A stretch of 64,000 bases of DNA from Planctomycetaceae bacterium (GTDB lineage: Bacteria; Planctomycetota; Planctomycetia; Planctomycetales; Planctomycetaceae), in NCBI GenBank assembly GCA_019636285.1, contig JAHBXV010000002.1, forward strand, positions 247,296 through 311,295. Reading direction: 5' to 3'. The position numbers and the translations under genes were made by a program. The notes beneath the pieces were generated by a model that saw only the letters and a list, made by a program, of their open reading frames with translations, was not told the DNA's origin and ran no database searches. Each line of letters starts with the position of its first letter. The first letter of the stretch is position 1. Of the stretch, positions 34,853 through 42,867 are shown in pieces.

Positions 34853-35890
34853 CTATGGGAAGAGCGAATCGTTCCCGCCCTGACCCAGATCGACGAGTCG
34901 AATCAAGAGCACGCGCTGGCGGACGCGCCCGTTGTCGAGGTATTGGAACGCCGCCTTCCCCACGGTATCGGCTTCTTTCCCTCCCGAAGTGACGACGGCA
35001 ATTTCGCCGACATTCAGATCGAGGGTGAATTCCAACTGGTGCAACACCTGGTGCATCTGGCCGGCCTGGTAGGCCCAGCCGTCGGTGGTCGCGGCCGGCC
35101 GCAACCGGGCGTCGCCATGATGAACCTCCGGCAGGAACGTCAGCCGCGCCCAGCCTTCCTGCAATCGATCGGGCCTCACGCGCAACACGGCTCGCGCCTG
35201 AGAAAAGGTACGTTCTTCGCTCTTGTCGCCGTCATGCAGCCTGAAGGTCATCGTTTCCCGGGGATCCCCCAACAGGATTTCCGAGTCCTGACCGGAGGGA
35301 ATTCCGAGAAACCTCCCCGAGACGCGGCCTCCGGACGATTGCGAGGTCTCCGATCCCCGTGCTTCCAGGAGCGACTGAATCGACGGCGGCGGTGAAGCCC
35401 CGACATGGCCGACCCAGACTCCGTTCTGCTGGAGCCGCGATCGCTCGTTTCCCTTGAGGCAGGCCAGACGCCCGACCTCCTCCCACAACTTGCGCGTCAA
35501 CACGGGATCGTCGGCCCATCGGTCGACCAGCAGAATCTCCAGTTGAATGGCACTGGCCTGCGGACGAATGGGGGCAAGTCCCGGCTTCAGCGACGAGCGA
35601 AACGCGCTCTCGCTCTCGGACCATTCGGGAAACAGCGTGCAGCCCGTTATGCTCCAGCCAATCAGCAGCACAATTCCCGGAAGCGGCGAGATCAGTCGAC
35701 GGACGAACCCCGCTCCGCCTTCGCCAGCGGGCGAGCGACGAGTCGAAGCGCGACGGCAGCGAGCAGGCACGGCTTGGTCGGCAGCCACGGCCGGTGACAA
35801 TTGCTTCTTGAGGTGGGGATTGGGAAACGTCGGCGGGGAGAGCCGACTCGCAAGACAATCGTGAACCACGATGCACGACTTTGACCGCAT
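34853..35890 (-). CDS. Hypothetical lipoprotein-like secreted protein
   Basis: 345 residues in the longest frame, but the first ~60 residues have little protein character. A signal-like helix (LISPLPGIVLLIGWSITGC) follows, with lipobox ITGC at about residue 84. The true start is therefore uncertain and may be an alternative codon closer to residue 60. The mature part has a RWADDPVLTRKLWEEVG region and a beta-rich C-terminus (LEFTLDLNVGEIAVVTSG...RVRQRVLLIRLVDL). It resembles planctomycete-specific secreted proteins. I do not recognise a family. It converges with the GTPase and is divergent from the heptosyltransferase. Confidence 0.72.
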   Translation of the reverse strand: MRSKSCIVVHDCLASRLSPPTFPNPHLKKQLSPAVAADQAVPARCRRASTRRSPAGEGGAGFVRRLISPLPGIVLLIGWSITGCTLFPEWSESESAFRSSLKPGLAPIRPQASAIQLEILLVDRWADDPVLTRKLWEEVGRLACLKGNERSRLQQNGVWVGHVGASPPPSIQSLLEARGSETSQSSGGRVSGRFLGIPSGQDSEILLGDPRETMTFRLHDGDKSEERTFSQARAVLRVRPDRLQEGWARLTFLPEVHHGDARLRPAATTDGWAYQAGQMHQVLHQLEFTLDLNVGEIAVVTSGGKEADTVGKAAFQYLDNGRVRQRVLLIRLVDLGQGGNDSLFP

Positions 35891-36072
35891 CGAGCCGTCA
35901 AAGCGCGCCCTGGCCCGGAACGACGACGGGTTCTAGGGGCTTTTCCGCATCGACGTCAATCCCAACTCCGGCGGCGAAAATCTTCTCTTCTCCCCGCAAG
36001 TTGCCGCCGTTAGAACTGGCTCCCGGCGTTTCACGTGATTCTTATTTTCCATCGCGTCGATTCAAAGCCCCC

Positions 36073-37212
36073 ATGGCAGCCCCTGTCCATCTTCGCGCGG
36101 ATCGACTTCGGCAACGCGTCGCCCGTCACTGGCCGCCGCGATCGATCTGCCTCATCAAGCCGAGCGCGCTCGGAGATGTGGTCCAGACACTGCCCGTCGT
36201 GGAAAGTCTCGCGCGACACTTCCCGACGGCCCAAATCACCTGGGTGATTCGCGAGGAACTGGCCGACCTGGTACGCGGTCACGCCGCGGTGACCGAGGTG
36301 TTGACGATGCCGCGTCGCCCCGCTCCCAGCGCCTGGTGGTCTTTGCTTCGGACACTGCGGTCGCGGCGATTCGACTGGTGTCTGGATTTGCAGGGGCTGT
36401 TCCGTTCAGCCGCGATGACGATGGCCACGGGCGCGCCGGTTAAAATCGGTTACGAAACCTCGCGAGAAGGCTCGCATCTTGCCGTTCATGGACTCGTTCC
36501 TCGTACCGACCGGCCAACTCCTCCAGCGGTCCGCAATCGCCATTTGCTCGAATGGCTGGGTTTGCCAGGCACCCTCCAATCGTCGGGCGTTGCACTCTCC
36601 AGCGCCGACCACGAATTCGCGATGGTCAACCTGGCAAATCTGCCGCGGCCGTTATTCGCGATTCAGTGCGGAGCCCAGTGGGAGACCAAGCGCTGGCCGG
36701 TCGAGAAATTTGCCCGTCTCGCGGTCCGCGCGCTCGAAACCTGGGGCGGCGGGATTGTGCTGCTGGGTTCGCCGGGGGAGCGCCCGCTGGTCGCCGAACT
36801 GGAACGCTCCTTGGAAGAAGCGACTCCAGGCGGCTCGCTGATGAACCTCGCCGGACGTACAACACTGAAGCAGTTGGCAGCGGTTCTCGAACACTGTGAC
36901 TTCGTGATCTCCAACGATTCCGGACCGCTGCACCTGGCCGACGCGCACGGCGTTCCCAGCCTGGGGCTGTTTACCTGCACCGATTCCATTCGTTCCGGAC
37001 CTGCCAGCCCGGTGCATGAACTCGTTTCCACGAGCGTCGCGTGCGCGGCCAGCTATCGCAAGAAATGCCCCCATTCGGGTGATGGCCATCTGGCCTGTCT
37101 GAGCGAACTCGATGTCGCTCGCGCCTGGAGCGGGCTCGAACGGCTCGTCAATCGTCACGGTGTGTCGCCGGCTGCCAACGGTCGGTTGCGATCGCGGCGC
37201 CGCTCCGCATGA
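36073..37212 (+). CDS. Glycosyltransferase family 9 (LPS heptosyltransferase-like)
   Basis: 379 residues from the ATG of MAAPVHLRADRLRQ; the frame is open upstream to 35881 but that part is poor. GT9 features are clear: an N-terminal ICLIKPSALGDVVQTLPVVESL, a middle DLQGLFRSAAM, and the donor site with VISNDSGPLHLADAHGVPSLGLF. The family (WaaC/WaaF/RfaQ-like) adds ADP-heptose or similar sugars to lipid A core at the inner face of the inner membrane. This agrees with an outer membrane containing LPS, as known for planctomycetes. It stands alone between divergent genes. Confidence 0.9.
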   Translation: MAAPVHLRADRLRQRVARHWPPRSICLIKPSALGDVVQTLPVVESLARHFPTAQITWVIREELADLVRGHAAVTEVLTMPRRPAPSAWWSLLRTLRSRRFDWCLDLQGLFRSAAMTMATGAPVKIGYETSREGSHLAVHGLVPRTDRPTPPAVRNRHLLEWLGLPGTLQSSGVALSSADHEFAMVNLANLPRPLFAIQCGAQWETKRWPVEKFARLAVRALETWGGGIVLLGSPGERPLVAELERSLEEATPGGSLMNLAGRTTLKQLAAVLEHCDFVISNDSGPLHLADAHGVPSLGLFTCTDSIRSGPASPVHELVSTSVACAASYRKKCPHSGDGHLACLSELDVARAWSGLERLVNRHGVSPAANGRLRSRRRSA

Positions 37213-37453
37213 GTTGATGACGCCGCGCCCGACCGACTTGAGCCAATCGGTAACCGTTCCCGTGAAATCTCTCGATTTGATCCGACTGCGGAAGGAAGGT
37301 CGGCTTTTTCGATTGTAGTAGTTATTTCTGCTGTCGCGCGGTTCTCTCACCGATTCAAAGAACGGGGGGAAAACACGCCGCCGTCGCCGCGACGGAAATG
37401 AGGGGCGCTTTCCCCGACAGTCCGCCTGGACTTGCGAATGGAGGGCGTCGTCC

Positions 37454-38059
37454 GTGTACGGAAAACCGATCATCCTTGCCGGAGTGGTCGTTTCCGCGAT
37501 GTCCGGATGTTCCCATCTGCGCCACGGCGAACTGCATCGCTGCGGGATCGACTACAACACCGAACGCTGTCTGTCGATCCAGCATGAAGTCTGGAGCGAG
37601 CATCCGCTTCCCAAGAAGCGGGTCTGGCTTGCTCGCTGGGACATCAACGAAAACTCCCCGCCGGCTGTCATCGCCTCCGCGGAAAACGCCATCCCGGTCG
37701 ACGGAGCATTGCCGACGGTTCCGCCCGGCGCGGATGAGAGTCTGCCTCTCCCTCCCGCGCCATCATTCACCGCTCCCCCGGCACCGGGGTACGGCGACGA
37801 GTTGCCGGACCCGTTCCGGGAATCGGCCCCCCCGGCCTGGCAGAGGCCACCCAGTCCGGTCCGGCCTCCCGAGCCGGGCCTGCCGGCGGATGAGACAGGT
37901 TCGCAGTCCCCGATTGCCAGGGCCGGTTTTCAAACGGTTCAGCAAGCCGGCCAGTCTCCGGTGCAGTCGTCAAACCAACCGGGAGAAATCCGAAAGCAAG
38001 CAGCGCCAGTCGCGCGCCCCCCGGCACCGCCACGAGGGGCGTTCCTGTTTCGCCATTGA
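37454..38059 (+). CDS. Proline-rich lipoprotein of unknown function
   Basis: 201 residues from a GTG start with GGAGGG at 37439-37444. A signal peptide (GKPIILAGVVVSAMSGC) ends in a lipobox, with Cys19 as the predicted lipid-anchored residue. A cysteine-containing N-terminal part (HRCGIDYNTERCLSIQ) is followed by a long, probably unstructured Pro/Ala-rich tail. Such tails can span the periplasm or bind the wall. I do not recognise the family. It converges with the FHA gene, separated by 30 bases. Confidence 0.72.
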   Translation: MYGKPIILAGVVVSAMSGCSHLRHGELHRCGIDYNTERCLSIQHEVWSEHPLPKKRVWLARWDINENSPPAVIASAENAIPVDGALPTVPPGADESLPLPPAPSFTAPPAPGYGDELPDPFRESAPPAWQRPPSPVRPPEPGLPADETGSQSPIARAGFQTVQQAGQSPVQSSNQPGEIRKQAAPVARPPAPPRGAFLFRH

Positions 38060-38089
38060 GACGCGATTCTCAGGACCGTTCCGCGATTG

Positions 38090-38842
38090 CTAGGCAATCG
38101 CGCGAAGATCGGTCGACGACGGGCCTTCGGCCTGATGCAGCAGAGCCGACAATTGCTCGTTCATACGCTGTTGCAGAGACTGCATCTGGAGGGCGGCTTC
38201 CAGGAGCTCCTGCTCGCGACGAGCCATCGAATCGGCCCGGACCTCGAACGCTTCGGTCAACTCCTGAACCTGCGTCAGAATGCGTTCGAGCCGAGGAGTG
38301 TCGCCCTGCGTTTGAGCCGCCACCGTCTGTTCACCCAGCGCGGCTTCGATCAGCGATCGCATCCCCGCCAGCCGACCGTTTTCAAACGTCGCGATTTCCT
38401 GCTCTTCCGCCGCGATCAAGTCGCAGAGTTCTTCGGCGGACAGCCGTGAGATCCCGGTCTCGCGTACCGACTCCTCGGTGGCGACCTTCAGTCCGCGAAC
38501 GCGAAACGCGAACTCGCTCCCGCGCACTTCGTCCCCGTCCCGCAAGGCCATCCGCCGGACGTTCTGGCCGTTGACCATGAGCTTTGCCGAGGGATCGAGC
38601 GACTCGATCCACACCGCCGCCCCTTGACGTCGGACGACGCTGTGGAGCACCGGGGCCTCGTCGGCCATCAATTCCAGATCGCTCGTGGCTGCTCGCCCGA
38701 TCTGGAATTCGTCCCCTTCGACGGGAAGCATCAGCCCCTGAAAGGCACCGTCCGTGAACTCGAGGAACAGCCCACTCGCGGATCGGGCATCGACAGAGGA
38801 GTTCGGAACCTGCGCGCCGGGGGCGGATAAATATTTCGCCAT
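38090..38842 (-). CDS. FHA-domain protein with C-terminal coiled coil
   Basis: 250 residues. A forkhead-associated domain covers about residues 24-125 (FQIGRAATSDLELM, HSVVRRQGAAVWIESL, LMVNGQNVRRMALRDGDEV). It should bind phosphothreonine peptides, as expected in an organism rich in Ser/Thr kinases. The last ~100 residues form a predicted coiled coil (ELTEAFEVRADSMARREQELLEAALQ), which could mediate dimerisation. The canonical Ser/His of the FHA loops are only partly matched. Its partner is unknown; the only Ser/Thr kinase gene in the window is at 58435. Confidence 0.82.
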   Translation of the reverse strand: MAKYLSAPGAQVPNSSVDARSASGLFLEFTDGAFQGLMLPVEGDEFQIGRAATSDLELMADEAPVLHSVVRRQGAAVWIESLDPSAKLMVNGQNVRRMALRDGDEVRGSEFAFRVRGLKVATEESVRETGISRLSAEELCDLIAAEEQEIATFENGRLAGMRSLIEAALGEQTVAAQTQGDTPRLERILTQVQELTEAFEVRADSMARREQELLEAALQMQSLQQRMNEQLSALLHQAEGPSSTDLRAIA

Positions 38843-39405
38843 GGAGAGTTCCCAATCCAGGAACGACGGGATTCAGCACGTCAATGTGCCGTGATTGTCC
38901 GAGCCCTTTCCTTTTCGGTTCTTCGGACGAACGGGCATGAGTCCCGGACGCGCTGGTGGTCGTCCCTCTCCGGCAGAATTCGCCGCCGCCTGTTTGCCGG
39001 GGGGCCTGTCGTGCCGCATGGCGAGACTTTGTCGACTTTTGGCCCCTGATTCAGAGCCGGTACGCGAAGTCCGGTTCTCCTTAACGGTTGTATCGCCATC
39101 CGCGAAACCTCGGAGAAACACCGACTCCCGACGTGGCGAAAGCGACGCGACTCGGAACGCCCGATTTGCAAACGCGCTGTCACTCCGGTCACAATCGCCA
39201 GTGTCCGACGGGAGAACTTCGCCAGGGGTTCCCCCCTTTGTTAGGTTCGAAACCAATCGACAGTACGTGAAACGCGGAATCTGCCGGCCGACTGGCAGGT
39301 TGTCCTGGCAAAGGTTGCCCCTCCCCTTCGGCTGTCTATCCCGCGAGTGAGAGTCACCTTTTGAACCATATGGGCTCGCGGGACAATTCGAGGAGTTTGC
39401 CGTCC
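38843..39405. other. Long intergenic region
   Basis: About 560 bases separate the divergent FHA and SMP-30-like genes. Open frames here have low-complexity translations. A weak promoter-like pair occurs at 39166-39171 (TTGCAA) and 39190-39195 (CACAAT) with an 18-nt spacer, pointing to the plus-strand gene. I see no hairpin or RNA gene. Confidence 0.35.
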
Positions 39406-40932
39406 ATGAAAATGCTGTTCAAAACGCGCGAATTCGTCTCGCGCCTCGCCGGCCTGACCTTGTTTTTCGCGGTCGCCGCCCCTCTCTGGTCCGCCGACAC
39501 GATTGAAGGGCTTGTCGGCGATCAGAAAGTCGTGAAGCTCGCCGACGGCTTCAAATTCACCGAGGGGCCCGCATGGAGCCCGCAGGGCTTCCTGCTTTTC
39601 AGCGACATTCCCAATACGTCCATCGTTCGCCATGATGCGGACGGCATTTCGACCTACCTCAGTCCCTCCGGTCGCGCGAACGGGTTGGTCTTCGACGAAG
39701 CCGGAAACCTGTACGCTTGCCAGGGAGGAGCTCGCCGCGTCGTCAAAATCGGACGACAAGACGGCAAGATTGAAGTCCTTGCCGATCAGTACGGCGGCAA
39801 ACCCCTCAACGGCCCCAACGATCTGGCGCTCGACAGCGTGGGCGGACTGTACTTCACCGATCCGTACTACGGTCCCGACATGCCGCTCGATCAGCCGGTC
39901 ATGGGAGTTTACTACATCGATTCCGCGGGCATCGTGACACGCGTGATCGAGGACCGCGAACGACCGAACGGCATCCTGGTTTCCAATGACGGCAAGACGC
40001 TGTACGTCGCCGAGCCGAACAAGGCTCAGCTCTGGGGATACCCGATCGAAAAGCCCGGTAAACTCGGTGCCGGGCGTCTCCTCTTCACGGGCGATGCGAA
40101 ACTCGACGGTGGCGGACCGGACGGCATGGCTCTCGATGCCCAGGGACGCATCTATGCGACCTACTCCGGCATCGTGGTTCTCGATGGCCAGGGGAAATTG
40201 ATCGGGCGGATCCCCGTCCCCGAACACCCCGCGAACTGCACTTTTGGTGGAGCCGACGGACGCACGCTGTTCATCACCGCGAGAACCGGACTGTACTCCG
40301 TGAATCTGTCGGCCACTGGTGCCGCGCCCGCCGCGACAGGACCACGCCCTCGCTCCAGTGTCACGGTTTCGGCGGCGCGCGAAGGAGGCGCTTCCGTCCC
40401 CGTCCGTCTGGTCAGCCAGCAGAAAGCCGAAGAAGGAAAGTCCGTCAAACTGGGCGACCTCAAACTGGTTACTCCGCCCTCGTGGAAACAGCAGGAACCG
40501 AACAGCCGCCTGCGCTTGGGACAGTTCGAGGTTCAAGCTGTCGAAGGCGACGCTTCGCCAGCCGAGTTGACCGTCTCGACATTTGGAGGCGACGGTGGCG
40601 GTATCGACCCGAACCTGACGCGCTGGGTGGGACAATTCGCCGAAAAAGACCGTGAATTTAAAGCCTATACGGGCAAGGGCGAGCAGGGAACATATTACCT
40701 CCTCGATATCTCCGGCACATACAACCAGCCGGTCGGCCCGCCGGTCCTTCGCCAGACAAAGCCGGTGCCGGACAGCCGGATGCTCGGAGTCATTCTCGTG
40801 ATCGAGGGGAGCGGAAACTACTTCCTGAAGCTCACCGGTCCGGACAAAACCGTCGCCGCTCAGCGCGATGCCATTCGGAAATCGATCACGGCCGACGCGG
40901 ATGCCGAAAAGGCGTACGAGTTGAAACAGTAG
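39406..40932 (+). CDS. Secreted SMP-30/gluconolactonase-like protein with extra C-terminal domain
   Basis: 508 residues from the ATG at 39406 (AGGAG at 39391-39395); a TTG at 39361 would add 15 residues. A signal peptide (LAGLTLFFAVAAPLWSA) precedes an SMP-30/gluconolactonase beta-propeller at about residues 30-310. Metal-ligand segments are present: FTEGPAW, GPNDLALD and GGPDGMALD. Such enzymes hydrolyse lactones or phosphotriesters. Residues ~335-508 form a separate domain beginning VTPPSWKQQEPNSRLRLGQFEV and ending with an anti-parallel strand pattern. I do not recognise it by name. It is followed by a strong terminator. Confidence 0.85.
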   Translation: MKMLFKTREFVSRLAGLTLFFAVAAPLWSADTIEGLVGDQKVVKLADGFKFTEGPAWSPQGFLLFSDIPNTSIVRHDADGISTYLSPSGRANGLVFDEAGNLYACQGGARRVVKIGRQDGKIEVLADQYGGKPLNGPNDLALDSVGGLYFTDPYYGPDMPLDQPVMGVYYIDSAGIVTRVIEDRERPNGILVSNDGKTLYVAEPNKAQLWGYPIEKPGKLGAGRLLFTGDAKLDGGGPDGMALDAQGRIYATYSGIVVLDGQGKLIGRIPVPEHPANCTFGGADGRTLFITARTGLYSVNLSATGAAPAATGPRPRSSVTVSAAREGGASVPVRLVSQQKAEEGKSVKLGDLKLVTPPSWKQQEPNSRLRLGQFEVQAVEGDASPAELTVSTFGGDGGGIDPNLTRWVGQFAEKDREFKAYTGKGEQGTYYLLDISGTYNQPVGPPVLRQTKPVPDSRMLGVILVIEGSGNYFLKLTGPDKTVAAQRDAIRKSITADADAEKAYELKQ

Positions 40933-40988
40933 CATGACCTGCTGAATCGATCGTGCGACCACGACGGCCTCGCGGACGGATCAACAAA

Positions 40989-41028
40989 AAAGCTCCGGTT
41001 TCCCGATCGATCGGGAAGCCGGAGCTTT
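40989..41028. terminator. Bidirectional intrinsic terminator
   Basis: An 18-bp stem with one G-T pair (40989-41006 with 41011-41028, loop TCGA) is flanked by an A-run and a short T-run. It separates the convergent SMP-30-like and BBP7 genes. Confidence 0.9.
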
Positions 41029-41062
41029 GTTCGTTCACGTGCTCATCGGTTGTGAGAACCTG

Positions 41063-42421
41063 TCAGTAGCTGAATTCACCGCCGATTCCGATCCCCTGGA
41101 TAATCGCATCGGTGTAGTGAACGTCCTGCCGGAAGGTGGCCACCGGGTTGGGAGGCGACGAGGCATCGTAGACGATGTTCTCATACGGCCGGGTCAGCAT
41201 TCCCGCCCACATGAAGTTGTAAGAGACGTACACCGAGAAGTTCGGAGCGAGGTGCACGCGAGTGAAGGCTTCGACATCGGCGACCGGTCCGAACGTGGTT
41301 TCCTTGTCGACGATCGACTGCTTCGCTTCGGTGGGGCTGAAGATCTGCTGCGTCGAAAGCCCGGCCTTCCACGTATTCACCCCCAGCATCACGCGAGGTG
41401 TCACGCCCAGGTCGAACCACTTCGACGTCAACTCGGCCCGGACGCCAAACTGCGGACCATAAAGGTTATTGCGGGCATACGAATCGATGCGCCGCTCGGT
41501 CTGAATCTGCGTCGCCGGGTTGGTCGAGTTGTCAAGGAACGTGTACTCGCCCCGCTGACGGAACTCCTCATCGAAGCTCAGGTAGCGGACCCCGAATAAC
41601 GGGCGAAAGACAAAGTTGTCGTTGGGATTCCTGTCCTGCAGGATGAAATTCGCTTCCGATCCCCACGCCTGCGTCTTGAGAGTGGCCGCATACGAGATGT
41701 CATAAATGATCTGGTTGGCACCATTCTGATTTCCGCCAACCCCCGCGAACTGGGCAACCACGCGGTCAATCGGAAGACCGTTCACGATTCGCCCGGACGT
41801 ATCGATCCAGCCCGAGGCATCGTAGGTTGCCGAATTCGATTCGAGCCCCCAGAAGTTGGCTTCGAAGGATCCGGGATTCCAATTCATCCCGAAAGTCGTC
41901 CGCACGCCGTTATTTCCATCGATGCTCAGATCGGTCAGCGTCGGAATGATTCCCTGCGCGTTGGAATTGCCGGTCGCCGGGTTGGTGACAACGAACGGTC
42001 GACGATACGAGTTCTCAAACGGCGCCGTCGAATAGGGTGGACGAGTGCGGCTGTTGCCCGGACTATTGAACTGCTGCGAGGTGATCGCCACCGGACCTGT
42101 CACCGCGGTGTCGCCTGGCGGGCTGATGCTCCAGCTCAGGTAATCCGCGCGAAAATAGGCATGGCTGAATGCTTCGATCAGCAGCGAGCCAAGCGGTCCT
42201 TCCTCGTACAACCAGCCGGCGTCATCCGGCAGTTCCTCGTAAATCGTGGCACCGGCAGGGATCGAGACCGGACCCGATTCGCAGTAGGGGTCATTGGGCA
42301 GTCCATAGAAGTAGGCTGGCGCCCCGCCCTGCATTCCTTGAGGAGGGGGCTGCGCGTCTCCCAGGTTTGGGAACAGTGCGGCGACCAGCAGCAGTGAGGC
42401 GCACGGAATCCGTCCGGACAT
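41063..42421 (-). CDS. BBP7-family outer membrane beta-barrel protein
   Basis: 452 residues from the ATG of MSGRIPCASLLLVA; an in-frame ATG at 42490 would add 23 residues. The signal peptide ends near LGDA. A short Pro/Gly-rich segment is followed by the characteristic FRADYLSWSI start of a planctomycete BBP7-type barrel. Then come repeated amphipathic strands (FGMNWNPGSFEANFWGLES, FVFRPLFGVRYLSFDEEF, SVYVSYNFMWAGML) and an aromatic C-terminal residue (IGIGGEFSY) of the kind recognised by the BAM machinery. It is presumably an outer membrane structural protein or porin. It is followed on its strand by the strong bidirectional terminator. Confidence 0.86.
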   Translation of the reverse strand: MSGRIPCASLLLVAALFPNLGDAQPPPQGMQGGAPAYFYGLPNDPYCESGPVSIPAGATIYEELPDDAGWLYEEGPLGSLLIEAFSHAYFRADYLSWSISPPGDTAVTGPVAITSQQFNSPGNSRTRPPYSTAPFENSYRRPFVVTNPATGNSNAQGIIPTLTDLSIDGNNGVRTTFGMNWNPGSFEANFWGLESNSATYDASGWIDTSGRIVNGLPIDRVVAQFAGVGGNQNGANQIIYDISYAATLKTQAWGSEANFILQDRNPNDNFVFRPLFGVRYLSFDEEFRQRGEYTFLDNSTNPATQIQTERRIDSYARNNLYGPQFGVRAELTSKWFDLGVTPRVMLGVNTWKAGLSTQQIFSPTEAKQSIVDKETTFGPVADVEAFTRVHLAPNFSVYVSYNFMWAGMLTRPYENIVYDASSPPNPVATFRQDVHYTDAIIQGIGIGGEFSY

Positions 42422-42867
42422 ATTCTGCTTCCTGCGTTGTGGCAACCCAGTCTTTGGGGGAGCCTCGCGGTGGTCCGGACCGAAGTCCACGACGCACCGA
42501 CTTTACCGGCTGTAGCAGTGGTATCGGTCGCCCTGCCACAATGACTTGGCAGAAAATAACGGCTGTAACGAGAATTACGTTTCTGCGGGCGCCGCGCTCA
42601 CCGCCGCGGCACGCGCGTGAAACGCATCAAACGAAATGTGAACTGAACCCGCCTGAACACGCGCAAATGACTTGCGGACAATTCATTCCAGACATCGAGC
42701 CGACGTGAAACGCGAACGAATCCATCGATTCCTCGAGCGCGACCGTGGGATCGCTCGCTCCTGAACGAGCGGGCAAGCGAGCCCCGATGAGACAATTGGA
42801 CTTGTCAAGCCCACTTGTCGGTCGCGGTGGTCCTGCCCGAAGCATCGACTCGGCCCTCTGCTCACGT
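42422..42867. other. Divergent intergenic region
   Basis: About 445 bases between the BBP7 barrel gene and hrpB. I find no convincing gene, hairpin or RNA. Promoters for both divergent genes should be here but are not recognisable by eye. Confidence 0.35.

Noticed and set aside
39241..40962. Minus-strand open frame of 573 residues opposite the SMP-30-like gene
   Set aside because: No recognisable motif. The plus-strand gene has clear propeller motifs, a signal peptide and its own terminator.
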